64,000 bases of DNA from an uncultured Lachnospiraceae bacterium (GTDB lineage: Bacteria; Bacillota; Clostridia; Lachnospirales; Lachnospiraceae): assembly GCA_934437985.1 (NCBI GenBank), contig CAKSBI010000001.1, positions 124,001 through 188,000 of the forward strand, read 5' to 3'. The notes under the pieces were generated by a model. The model searched no databases and had not been told where the DNA came from. It saw only the letters and a program-made list of their open reading frames with translations. Shown here piece after piece: positions 27,775 to 36,471 of the stretch (the stretch's first letter is position 1; the number at the start of each line of letters is the position of its first letter). Position numbers and translations under genes: made by a program.

Positions 27775-29544
27775 CTAAATATATATTGACGCACATAATA
27801 CATCCATTGAATGAAAAATAACAAGCGACAATATTATTACAGGCACAAGGAACAACCTTCTTCTGCTAAATGATACATTAATACTGTCCGGTACAAGCAG
27901 ATATAATGCAGGAAATAATACCGGCACGATATAACGCGGTGAACATCCCGCAATTGTATCTGCCCCAACAGGCGTAAATGATGCATATAATGCGGATGCC
28001 ACAAGCACAATAGTACCAAACGCCATTACCAGTCCGGCTATTCTTAAAACTTTATTCGCTTTCATTTCACTACTTCTGTCAAGAAATGCAACAACTATCA
28101 GCACGACACCTGTAATTCCCCAATATTCACCATTACCCACATAAGCAAACTCTGTCAGATAGGACATATTTTCAATTGCAAGATATGATTTAAGAAATGA
28201 AAAAAGTGTCTTCGCATAAACCAGTGGATTATTAATAACATATTTTATCTGTCCAATTGCATCAACCCCTCCGCCGCCTCTTATATCCGAAGCCGAAGCC
28301 GGCGAATATATCATAGGAATAACGAAGGTAGCTAATACAAAAATACTTGCCACTACTGTTACTAACAAAATTCTGAACACATCTTTTTTGCTGCTGCCAA
28401 AATTAATCATAGCAATAAATACTGCAATTAAAATAAACGGAAAATATACCTGCTTTACCAGGCATCCAACAGCAATAAATATAATTCCTCTTATCATATC
28501 TGTATTGCATATTTTCTTATCATTATCATACATTGAAGAGATTAAGTAAGAAAAACCCAATACAGAAAATGCTATAAGCCATGAATCATATGAATATGAA
28601 GAAGCTAAAAAAATAACAACAGGAAGCATTCCAAATACTGAAGTAAAAACCTTACCAAACCTTATCTTCTTTATTGCAAAATACATCAATGCTGCGTACA
28701 TAATAAGATTGCATATCTTACCTGCCACGAATATATGTGAATATGACAATCCCATTCCTCTTGCCAGGGTAATTCCAATGGCTGCAGGAATGTATGCAAC
28801 GAAGCTTGCACTAAATTGCGGAACCCTGAGTTGATTTACTTTTTTATTATCATAGAGTCCTGTAAGCTGATTAACATAATCCTCCCTTGACTGCCTGTCA
28901 TACCCTATCCTCTGTACAGAATTTGTTTCGCATTCATAGATCATTTTATCGTCTGCGGCGTATGATATCCCATTCAATGCATTAGCAAGATACAGAGTTC
29001 TCTCATAATGTATCTGATCATCCCAGGAAAGACCGACAATTGGTGGAGTAACCTTAACATATGTTAAACCAATAATCATAACAACTATAAAAAAAACAAG
29101 TTCAGGCCTTGTATGAATTATCCCACGCACCAGATAACATACATAAACAATCGTATTAAATGCAGTAATAATATAAAATCTCATTATATTAAATTCTGTG
29201 TGATAGATTAAACTATCTATACATAGCTCAAATATATAAGATAAAGCGGGAACAACCAAATAAAGACCTATAACCAAAGCAGCATTTACAGCGTTATTAT
29301 TAATATATCTGACAAATCTGATACATACCACACTAATCCTGTCAACAATATTATTAAACAATGGTACCTCTACTACTATAACAGGTACTGCAATTACCCC
29401 TATTAAGATAATCAATACTTCAACAATCTTTCTCATCCCAATCTCCGGGCTTGTCCAATAAAAAGACCGATGGTATAAAAACATAAGAATTGTCATGAAA
29501 ATTAATGATATCTTGTAATTTTTACTTTTTAGCTTTGCAATCAT
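27775..29544 (-). CDS. DUF2142 polytopic membrane protein (GT-C-like)
   Basis: 589 residues with about a dozen membrane segments. An extracytoplasmic loop near residue 175 carries PIVGLSWDDQIHYERTLYLAN; acidic DDQ loops of this kind are characteristic of DUF2142 and of GT-C lipid-sugar transferases. It may use the polyprenyl-phosphate sugar made by the DPM1-like enzyme at 19508 to decorate the glycan outside the membrane. This role is inferred. Located between rfbD and wzm. Confidence 0.75.
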   Translation of the reverse strand: MIAKLKSKNYKISLIFMTILMFLYHRSFYWTSPEIGMRKIVEVLIILIGVIAVPVIVVEVPLFNNIVDRISVVCIRFVRYINNNAVNAALVIGLYLVVPALSYIFELCIDSLIYHTEFNIMRFYIITAFNTIVYVCYLVRGIIHTRPELVFFIVVMIIGLTYVKVTPPIVGLSWDDQIHYERTLYLANALNGISYAADDKMIYECETNSVQRIGYDRQSREDYVNQLTGLYDNKKVNQLRVPQFSASFVAYIPAAIGITLARGMGLSYSHIFVAGKICNLIMYAALMYFAIKKIRFGKVFTSVFGMLPVVIFLASSYSYDSWLIAFSVLGFSYLISSMYDNDKKICNTDMIRGIIFIAVGCLVKQVYFPFILIAVFIAMINFGSSKKDVFRILLVTVVASIFVLATFVIPMIYSPASASDIRGGGGVDAIGQIKYVINNPLVYAKTLFSFLKSYLAIENMSYLTEFAYVGNGEYWGITGVVLIVVAFLDRSSEMKANKVLRIAGLVMAFGTIVLVASALYASFTPVGADTIAGCSPRYIVPVLFPALYLLVPDSINVSFSRRRLFLVPVIILSLVIFHSMDVLCASIYI

Positions 29545-29577
29545 ATTCCAAATCCCACTTTACCTCTATAATTATCT

Positions 29578-30429
29578 TTATAATTCACACTTTAATTCTT
29601 TCAAATACCTTGCAAGTGCATCCTTCCATTCCGGAAGTCTTGAAAATCCATTGTCATCAAGGCTCTTCTTTGACATCCTTGAATTCTTTGGACGTGGAGC
29701 CTTTGCACCATACTCCTCAGTCGTAACACGCTTAACCCTGGTAGTATAGCCTGCCTGTCTGAAAATCTCCTCAGTGAAATCAGCCCACGAACAGATTCCC
29801 TCGTTAGTTGCATGGTAAGTACCGTATTTTTCCGTTACAATCATATCACAAAGAAGTACTGCAAGATCAGCTGTATATGTCGGGGACCCAATCTGGTCAG
29901 CAACGACACTCACTTCATCATGCTCCCTGCCAACCCTGAGCATTGTCTTGACAAAGTTATTACCATTAATTCCGAACACCCACGAAATTCTTACAATAAA
30001 GTACTTATCAATCTGTGACCTGACTGCGTTCTCACCACCAAGCTTGGTCATACCATACTGTCCAAGCGGTCCTGTCGGATCATCAACCTCATAGAAATTC
30101 TCACCAACTCCCGGGAATACATAATCTGTACTTATATATATCATCTTGCAGTCAAGCTCACGGCAGACTTTTGCAATATTGCCCGGTCCCTCAACATTGA
30201 CCGCACGGCATATGTCAATATTTTCTTCAGCTTTATCTACAGCAGTATATGCTGAACAATGGACAACAGCATCAGGATCATATTCTGTAATAAACTTTCT
30301 TGTCATATCATAATCAGTAATATCAAATTCTTCTATATCCGCTCCAAGACAGTCTATTCCACGGCTTTTAAGAACCTTCATAACATCAAATCCAAGCTGT
30401 CCTTTTACTCCTGTAACAAGAACCTTCAT
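29578..30429 (-). CDS. rfbD: dTDP-4-dehydrorhamnose reductase
   Basis: Final step of dTDP-L-rhamnose synthesis. 283 residues: MKVLVTGVKGQLGFDVMKVL (nucleotide-binding GxxGQLG typical of RfbD), the STDYVFPGVG segment, YGMTKLGGENAV with the catalytic Tyr/Lys near residue 130, and SWVFG. Fourth of the rfbA-rfbC-rfbB-rfbD block, 20 bp after rfbB. Confidence 0.95.
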   Translation of the reverse strand: MKVLVTGVKGQLGFDVMKVLKSRGIDCLGADIEEFDITDYDMTRKFITEYDPDAVVHCSAYTAVDKAEENIDICRAVNVEGPGNIAKVCRELDCKMIYISTDYVFPGVGENFYEVDDPTGPLGQYGMTKLGGENAVRSQIDKYFIVRISWVFGINGNNFVKTMLRVGREHDEVSVVADQIGSPTYTADLAVLLCDMIVTEKYGTYHATNEGICSWADFTEEIFRQAGYTTRVKRVTTEEYGAKAPRPKNSRMSKKSLDDNGFSRLPEWKDALARYLKELKCEL

Positions 30430-30449
30430 TCTATATAACCTCCCTGGAA

Positions 30450-31469
30450 TTATCTGTTAGAATACATCTTATCATAATAGTTCTGGTACTCTCCGCTAAT
30501 AATCTTCTCCCACCATGACTTATTATTAAGATACCAGTCTATTGTCTTCTTAATTCCATCATCAAACTTAGTTGTCGGCTCCCATCCAAGCTCATCATGG
30601 ATCTTGGTAGGGTCAATAGCATATCTCATATCATGTCCCGGTCTGTCTGTTACATACTGGATAAGGTCACGGCTCTTGCCAAGTGCATCAATAATAGTCT
30701 CAACGACCTGGAGGTTAGTCCTCTCATTGTGTCCACCTATATTGTAAACCTCACCAACCCTGCCATCGTGGATAATCATATCAATTGCACGGCAATGATC
30801 CTCAACATAGAGCCAGTCACGTACATTTTCACCCTTACCATATACAGGGAGAGGCTTGTCATTCAGACAGTTAGCTATCATAAGAGGGATGAGCTTCTCA
30901 GGGAAATGATATGGTCCATAGTTATTAGAGCATCTTGATATAGTCACAGGAAGCTTAAATGTCCTGTGATATGCAAGAACAAGCAGATCTGCCGAAGCCT
31001 TAGACGCTGAATATGGGCTTGAAGTATGAAGCGGGGTTGTCTCTGTAAAGAACAGGTCAGGCCTGTCAAGCGGAAGGTCTCCGTATACCTCATCTGTCGA
31101 TACCTGGTGGTATCTCTTAATTCCATACTTTCTGCATGCATCAAGAAGTACCCCTGTACCAATAATATTAGTCTGGAGGAAAATTCCAGGATCTGTGATT
31201 GAACGGTCAACATGGCTTTCAGCCGCAAAGTTAACGATCACATCAGGCTTCTCCTCCTCAAAAAGCTTATATACAAACTCCCTGTCTGCAATATCACCCT
31301 TAACAAACTTAAACTTAGGGTTATCCATTACAGGCTCAAGGGTCTCAAGATTACCTGCATAAGTAAGCGCATCAAGACAGATAATGTCATAATCCGGGTA
31401 CTTATTAACCATAAAATGAACAAAGTTGCCACCAATAAATCCGGCTCCGCCGGTTACTATAATCTTCAT
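30450..31469 (-). CDS. rfbB: dTDP-glucose 4,6-dehydratase
   Basis: 339 residues from ATG 31469 (MKIIVTGGAGFIGGNFVHF), with GGAGG at spacing 7; a start at 31487 is unlikely. Motifs: TGGAGFIG, ESHVDRSI, STDEVYGDL, and the catalytic YSASKASADLL near residue 160, all as in RfbB. NAD-dependent conversion of dTDP-glucose to the 4-keto-6-deoxy sugar. It lies 20 bp after rfbC. Confidence 0.97.
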   Translation of the reverse strand: MKIIVTGGAGFIGGNFVHFMVNKYPDYDIICLDALTYAGNLETLEPVMDNPKFKFVKGDIADREFVYKLFEEEKPDVIVNFAAESHVDRSITDPGIFLQTNIIGTGVLLDACRKYGIKRYHQVSTDEVYGDLPLDRPDLFFTETTPLHTSSPYSASKASADLLVLAYHRTFKLPVTISRCSNNYGPYHFPEKLIPLMIANCLNDKPLPVYGKGENVRDWLYVEDHCRAIDMIIHDGRVGEVYNIGGHNERTNLQVVETIIDALGKSRDLIQYVTDRPGHDMRYAIDPTKIHDELGWEPTTKFDDGIKKTIDWYLNNKSWWEKIISGEYQNYYDKMYSNR

Positions 31470-31489
31470 GTTATATCCTCCAGGCATAT

Positions 31490-32050
31490 TTAGAAATTAA
31501 TATAATCAGTATCGTTCTCTATCTCGCTAAGCTTAGGCGCCTTTGCATCCTTTTCCGAAAGAATAGGATTATCAATGCCCCAGTCAATCGCAATCTCCGG
31601 GTCATTCCATATGATATTACGGTCCTCTGCCGGTGCATAAAGATTGTCCTCTTTATACACAAATTCAACCTCATCAGTAAGTGTAAGGAATCCGTGTCCA
31701 CAGCCTCTTGGAATCAGAAGCTGGTTAAAATTCTCAGCAGAAAGCTCTACCGCAACATACTTTTTATAAGTAGGTGAATTCTTACGGAGGTCAACTGCAA
31801 CATCAAGAACTGCCCCCTTGACACATCTCACAAGCTTTGCCTGTGCACTGTCACCATACTGGAAATGAATACCTCTGATAGTACCCTTTACAGATGAAAA
31901 TGACTGGTTGTCCTGTACAAAATCATAAAACAGGCCTGCGTCCTCCATCTTCTTTTTAGACCAGCTCTCCATAAACCAGCCCCTGTTATCGCCAAAAACC
32001 TGTGGCTTCAGAATCTTAACATCAGCAATTGCTGTATCTATTACCTGCAT
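31490..32050 (-). CDS. rfbC: dTDP-4-dehydrorhamnose 3,5-epimerase
   Basis: 186 residues, cupin fold. RfbC signatures: PQVFGDNRGWFMESW, DNQSFSSVKGTIRGIHFQ with the catalytic His, AVDLRKNSPTYKKYVAVELS, and IPRGCGHGFLTL. Slightly larger than the bare family minimum. It lies 14 bp downstream of rfbA. Confidence 0.97.
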   Translation of the reverse strand: MQVIDTAIADVKILKPQVFGDNRGWFMESWSKKKMEDAGLFYDFVQDNQSFSSVKGTIRGIHFQYGDSAQAKLVRCVKGAVLDVAVDLRKNSPTYKKYVAVELSAENFNQLLIPRGCGHGFLTLTDEVEFVYKEDNLYAPAEDRNIIWNDPEIAIDWGIDNPILSEKDAKAPKLSEIENDTDYINF

Positions 32051-32064
32051 TATCCCTGTTCCTC

Positions 32065-32943
32065 CTAATATCTGTATTTTCCTTCCGCAACATTTTTAAG
32101 ATGTGCGCCATATGATGACTTACCATACATCTTAGCTGAATCAAGAAGCCTTTCCTTATCTATCCAGCCATTAACATACGCAATCTCCTCGACAGCAGAC
32201 ACCTTTATTCCCTGTCTGTTCTCTATTACTTTAACAAACTCTGCTGCTTCCGCAAGTGCATCAATTGTACCTGTATCAAGCCATGCATTACCTCTTCCAA
32301 GTGTAACAACATTAAGTGTACCCTCCTCAAGATACATCTTATTAAGATCTGTTATCTCAAGCTCACCACGGGCTGATGGCTTAACCTTCTTAGCAAGCTC
32401 ACACACTCTGTTGTCATAAAAATATAATCCTGTCACACAGTAGTTTGACTTTGGATGCTCAGGTTTTTCTTCTATGGATATTGCTTTTCCATCCTTATCA
32501 AACTCAACAATACCAAACCTCTCCGGATCCTCAACATAATATCCGAACACCGTTGCACCATTTTCCCTTGCAGCGGCTTCCCTGAGGTGCTTCTTAAGTC
32601 CGTTACCATAAAATATATTATCACCAAGCACCATTGCACATGAATCACCTGCAATAAAATCCTCACCTATGATAAATGCCTGGGCAAGACCATCAGGTGA
32701 CGGCTGCTCCCTGTAACTTAAGTTAACTCCAAACTTGGAACCATCCCCCAGAAGTCTCTCAAAGGCCGGGAGGTCTGTCGGGGTTGAAATGATCAGTATA
32801 TCCCTGATGCCCGCAAGCATAAGCGTTGACAAAGGATAATAGATCATCGGCTTATCATACACAGGCAGCAGCTGCTTTGAAGTGACCATTGTTAACGGAT
32901 AAAGCCGTGTACCTGATCCTCCGGCTAAAATAATTCCTTTCAT
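32065..32943 (-). CDS. rfbA: Glucose-1-phosphate thymidylyltransferase
   Basis: 292 residues from ATG 32943 ([20 protein letters not shown]); AGGAGAG precedes it, while the upstream start at 32979 has none. GGSGTRLYP and the [11 protein letters not shown] and VLGDNIFYG segments define RfbA. Commits glucose-1-phosphate to dTDP-rhamnose. First gene behind the promoter at 32990-33018, which probably drives the long operon down to the terminator at 14851. Confidence 0.97.
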   Translation of the reverse strand: MKGIILAGGSGTRLYPLTMVTSKQLLPVYDKPMIYYPLSTLMLAGIRDILIISTPTDLPAFERLLGDGSKFGVNLSYREQPSPDGLAQAFIIGEDFIAGDSCAMVLGDNIFYGNGLKKHLREAAARENGATVFGYYVEDPERFGIVEFDKDGKAISIEEKPEHPKSNYCVTGLYFYDNRVCELAKKVKPSARGELEITDLNKMYLEEGTLNVVTLGRGNAWLDTGTIDALAEAAEFVKVIENRQGIKVSAVEEIAYVNGWIDKERLLDSAKMYGKSSYGAHLKNVAEGKYRY

Positions 32944-32989
32944 ACTACATTCTCTCCTAACTAAAGTATTGATCAACATAATTATAATA

Positions 32990-33018
32990 ATATTACCACA
33001 TATCGCTTATTTTGACAA
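32990..33018 (-). promoter_or_regulatory. Promoter for rfbA and the polysaccharide operon
   Basis: TTGTCA (33013-33018), 17-bp spacer, TAATAT (32990-32995) on the minus strand, in the 101-bp gap between the GT2 stop and rfbA. The -10 is imperfect. Read-through from the upstream glycosyltransferases is also possible. Confidence 0.5.
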
Positions 33019-33044
33019 CTATTACTAACATACCCTGTCCGGCA

Positions 33045-33953
33045 CTATATATGGTTCATAAGAAACAACAGCTTAAAAATAAGGTTGTCTACAGTTCTCT
33101 GGCGGTATATTTTACTGCTGAACATACATTTTATCCTCTGTCTGAAACCGGTTTTATAGTCCATGACAAGATGCAGTATATCATTATTCTCCCCTGATAT
33201 CCTGCTGCCATGTATATTATTAAATGATTCCATCTGTCTGTATAACTTATTCCTGTTACCCGAAAATCTCCTCACGCGCTCCTTAAATTCATCTATATAA
33301 TTAGTTCTTGAACCCATTGTATTATTACCATGCTGTCTGTAATACATATGTGGTTCAGGGTCATAGTAAAAATCTCCCATTGAGGATGCCAGCATATACA
33401 GCCACCAGTCATGCATAATGGTATATTCCGGTTCTTCCTTAGCAAGCCAAAGAAGCTTTCTGTTAATTACGCAGGTACATCCTGTAGCAATATTTTCAAC
33501 TACCGCATTACCAAACCCGGGTCTCATGGTTACGCTTCCCATACTGACATCAAGGACATTATCATCGGCATCGATGAGCGTCTGTGCCGAACAGTACATG
33601 CATGGCCTGTCCTGATTCATTGTATTAAGTCTGTCCACAGCCTTTTCTATCTTATCATCAAACCAGATGTCATCCTGGTCTGCCAGTGCATACATATCCG
33701 CTGATACATCAGCCTGGCCTAGCAATGCAAAAAAGCTATGTATAACACCAATATTATCTCCTTCAATATGGGTAATGAAGTCATATCTTTTTTCGTACTC
33801 CCTTATAATGTCAAGCGTGGCATCAGTCGAACCGTCATCCCTTATATATAACGAGACAGGATAAGTCTGTCTTACTATACTGTCAAGCTGCTTTCTGATG
33901 AACCTTTCCCCATTGTAGGTAGACATAAGTATCTGAACCTTTTTATATTCCAT
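33045..33953 (-). CDS. Family 2 glycosyltransferase (rhamnosyltransferase-like)
   Basis: 302 residues. QILMSTYNGERFIRKQLDSI, IRDDGSTDATLDII and LADQDDIWFDDKIEKA (metal/nucleotide site) are classic for the rhamnosyltransferase-like GT2 group; IATGCTCVINRKL and MHDWWLYMLASSMG follow, also typical of that group. Position beside rfbACBD supports L-rhamnose transfer. It lies 17 bp after the GT4 gene. Confidence 0.9.
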   Translation of the reverse strand: MEYKKVQILMSTYNGERFIRKQLDSIVRQTYPVSLYIRDDGSTDATLDIIREYEKRYDFITHIEGDNIGVIHSFFALLGQADVSADMYALADQDDIWFDDKIEKAVDRLNTMNQDRPCMYCSAQTLIDADDNVLDVSMGSVTMRPGFGNAVVENIATGCTCVINRKLLWLAKEEPEYTIMHDWWLYMLASSMGDFYYDPEPHMYYRQHGNNTMGSRTNYIDEFKERVRRFSGNRNKLYRQMESFNNIHGSRISGENNDILHLVMDYKTGFRQRIKCMFSSKIYRQRTVDNLIFKLLFLMNHI

Positions 33954-33970
33954 CGTATATACTCTCCCGG

Positions 33971-35128
33971 CTAATCAAGTAATGATATATATATATTACG
34001 CATAATTTCATTAACAGAAGCTATGTCATATTTTCTGACACGCCTTCTGTTTATTTTGCCCATTTTATGGCATATTGCTTTATTGTCAAGCAGCTCCTCA
34101 AGTCCCTCACTGAAGCCCTCCACATCCTTAGGGTCATACATATATCCACATACACCATCCTTAACCAGGTCAGTATTGCCCCTGATACGCGAGCAGACAA
34201 CAGGAAGCGAGCATGCCATTGCCTGCATGAGCGCAACCGGAAGACCTTCCTGCTTTGATGTAAATACAAATATGTCAGCTGCCTTAAACATCTTAATTAT
34301 GTCATTCCTGAAACCGGCAAATATCACCCTGTCATTAGCTCCCGCCTCTTTAACATACTGCTTCAGCATCTCTTCCTGTGACCCTATTCCGCATAACACA
34401 AGGACAGCATCACTGCGGTTCAGACGCAAAAATGCTTTAACTGCAACAAGGCAGTTTTTACGTTCACTTAACTCGCAGACTGAAAGCACTATCTTCTTAT
34501 TCGGTGCAATCCCTAATTCCTTACATACTTTTTTCTTTTCGTCCGGAACAGCATCAATTTCTCCTATATCAAGCCCGACACCCGGAACAAACTCTACCCT
34601 TGCATGAAAATGCCTTGAAGCCCTTTTGTAGTCCTCCCTGTTAAGCGTCAGGATGCGGTCTGTAATGTGTGAACACATTTTCTCAACTGTATAATATATC
34701 ATCCAGTTTTTTACAGGTGCACCCTTGTAAAAATGAAATCCGTGTGCATAATATAAAACCTTTGTACCATGCTTTCTCGCACGCATCGCGGCAATCCTGC
34801 ATAATACACCACCAATAGGTGACTGGCAGTGAACAATATCATAATGTCTTTTCCTTAACTCTGAAGATAACCTTATAACAGTTTTTACCATGCCGCCAAT
34901 ATCATATACAGAACGTGGTACAGGTACATTTATTACATCATATCCTGCCAGTTCAAGTTCATTCATAAAATGTTTTGCCTGTTTTTTTGAATATACACTG
35001 CCTTCCGAAAAATTACACGCTACCGTAACCTCACATCCAAGCCCCTCAAGTATCTTAATATTATCCCTGTTGAACAGATCCACCATTGAAGCAACAGAAG
35101 CAAACATCAAAGCTCTTTTTTTCGCCAT
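33971..35128 (-). CDS. Family 4 glycosyltransferase
   Basis: 385 residues from ATG 35128 (MAKKRALMFASVASMVDLF) with GGAGGG just upstream; 35152 is the longer alternative. The GT-B fold is suggested by the N-terminal Rossmann half with YAHGFHFYKG, and by the C-terminal donor half with ILTLNREDYKRA, CELSERKN, and the EX7E-type segment SKQEGLPVALMQAMACSLPVV. It resembles EPS-type GT4 enzymes (EpsD/EpsF-like). Probably an early transferase of the glycan unit. Confidence 0.9.
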   Translation of the reverse strand: MAKKRALMFASVASMVDLFNRDNIKILEGLGCEVTVACNFSEGSVYSKKQAKHFMNELELAGYDVINVPVPRSVYDIGGMVKTVIRLSSELRKRHYDIVHCQSPIGGVLCRIAAMRARKHGTKVLYYAHGFHFYKGAPVKNWMIYYTVEKMCSHITDRILTLNREDYKRASRHFHARVEFVPGVGLDIGEIDAVPDEKKKVCKELGIAPNKKIVLSVCELSERKNCLVAVKAFLRLNRSDAVLVLCGIGSQEEMLKQYVKEAGANDRVIFAGFRNDIIKMFKAADIFVFTSKQEGLPVALMQAMACSLPVVCSRIRGNTDLVKDGVCGYMYDPKDVEGFSEGLEELLDNKAICHKMGKINRRRVRKYDIASVNEIMRNIYISLLD

Positions 35129-35231
35129 ATTACCCTCCATCATCTTATTCATTATGTGTTGTTATTATCATTTGTTTCCCCAACAAAAACCATTGTACAG
35201 CCTGGCCTTAACGATACTCTCATAATCCCGG

Positions 35232-36224
35232 TCAGTCTTTTCTCAATGGCATACTGCCAAACTTAATGATCAGCACCTCTACACCAACCCGGGCTCCGAG
35301 CCGCCCCTGTTTGACTGCCTCCTCAGTATCAATACATTCAAGTACAAGCTTCTTCAATTGCAGCTTATTATATGCGCCGGATTGTGCTTTATACTTTCTC
35401 ACTGCAAATGATGGCACTCCAATCCTCTTCGCAATATTTCCATCTGTCTCACCCTGCAGTTCCTTAAGCTGCAAAAGTATATTGTAATGTCTGGTAAGCA
35501 GTGACATTATTGTAAGCGGGCTTTCCTTAAGTGCAAGAAGGTCTTTGTACATCTTAAGCGCTTCCCTGCTTTTCCCTGACACAATATTATCTATCATAAC
35601 AAATATTTTGTTGGAAAGCTGTGTCGTAACAATGGCCTCCACCTGCGGTATATCTATCTGCTTTTTCTCTCCGGCATAAGCGATAAGCTTGTCAAGCTCA
35701 TTAACAAGCTGCTGCATGTCAACCCCTGCCTTTGATATTAATAGTTTTGCCGCCCTCATTGTAATTAAACATTCTTCTCTTTTTAAATATGCCGCCACCC
35801 AGTTTATAAGTTCATTGTCATTTTTATGCATAAGCTCTGCTGCTGTGCCCGCTGATTTAACATACTTATATAACGAGTTACGTTTATCAACTTCATGTTC
35901 AACAAATATTATCTTTGTTGACTGCGGTATGCCTTCAAGTGATGATGCCAAATCTGTTGAACGCCTAAAAAAGCCGCTGTTTTCCACAACTATTAATACA
36001 ACATCAGAAAAAAAAGGCAGCGACTGCGCCTGGTTAATTATATCATCCGCCGTCACGGAACCGCCTTCATAATAATGATAATTAATATTACCATCTGTAC
36101 TTCCATGAAGAATTCCCTGTGTCAGCCTGTCTCTGTAATACCTGATCAGATAATCCTCTTCACCATATAAAAGGTATATACCCGAATATTTTCCCTGTGC
36201 AATATGCCTGTTAAGATTGTTCAC
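35232..36224 (-). CDS. holA: DNA polymerase III delta subunit
   Basis: Clamp-loader subunit that opens the sliding clamp. 330 residues: GIYLLYGEEDYLIRYYRDRL at the N-terminus, an AAA+-like fold without a functional Walker A, KIIFVEHEVDKRNSLYKYVK, and the C-terminal LTIMSLLTRHYNILLQLKELQ and IDTEEAVKQG segments typical of HolA. It lies between the glycan locus and tRNA-Ser, which is divergent to it. No clear terminator separates it from the GT4 gene, 103 bp downstream. Confidence 0.93.
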   Translation of the reverse strand: MNNLNRHIAQGKYSGIYLLYGEEDYLIRYYRDRLTQGILHGSTDGNINYHYYEGGSVTADDIINQAQSLPFFSDVVLIVVENSGFFRRSTDLASSLEGIPQSTKIIFVEHEVDKRNSLYKYVKSAGTAAELMHKNDNELINWVAAYLKREECLITMRAAKLLISKAGVDMQQLVNELDKLIAYAGEKKQIDIPQVEAIVTTQLSNKIFVMIDNIVSGKSREALKMYKDLLALKESPLTIMSLLTRHYNILLQLKELQGETDGNIAKRIGVPSFAVRKYKAQSGAYNKLQLKKLVLECIDTEEAVKQGRLGARVGVEVLIIKFGSMPLRKD

Positions 36225-36249
36225 TTTATCCCTTCTTCAAAAATATATC

Positions 36250-36278
36250 TTGATTTAATCTCCTGATTAATGTATAAT
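36250..36278 (+). promoter_or_regulatory. Promoter of tRNA-Ser
   Basis: TTGATT (36250-36255), 17-bp spacer, TATAAT (36273-36278), ending 18 bp before the tRNA. Confidence 0.75.
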
Positions 36279-36296
36279 TCATAATGTTAGTGCTTT

Positions 36297-36383
36297 GGAG
36301 AGTTATCGAAGTGGTCATAACGAGCTGCACTCGAAATGCAGTTGTCCTTTTGGGGCACGTGGGTTCGAATCCCACACTCTCCG
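36297..36383 (+). tRNA. tRNA-Ser (anticodon CGA)
   Basis: 87 nt with the acceptor stem GGAGAGT/ACTCTCC, anticodon stem CTGCA/TGCAG enclosing loop CTCGAAA (anticodon CGA, codon UCG), a long variable arm as expected for serine, and a T arm GTGGG-TTCGAAT-CCCAC. CCA is not encoded. Followed at once by a terminator. Confidence 0.96.
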
Positions 36384-36387
36384 CTTG

Positions 36388-36420
36388 ACACCCTGCACAT
36401 GATGGGCAGGGTGTTCTTTT
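36388..36420 (+). terminator. Terminator after tRNA-Ser
   Basis: ACACCCTGC / GCAGGGTGT perfect 9-bp stem with an 8-nt loop followed by TCTTTT. Confidence 0.9.
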
Positions 36421-36471
36421 ATATGGAATTATTCATTACATCAACCGGAAACACTCATGGTACGCTGTATG

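Noticed and set aside
36297-36383. tRNA-Ser as an integration site for the glycan locus
   Set aside because: No integrase, no duplicated 3' tRNA end and no direct repeat were seen; holA separates it from the locus.
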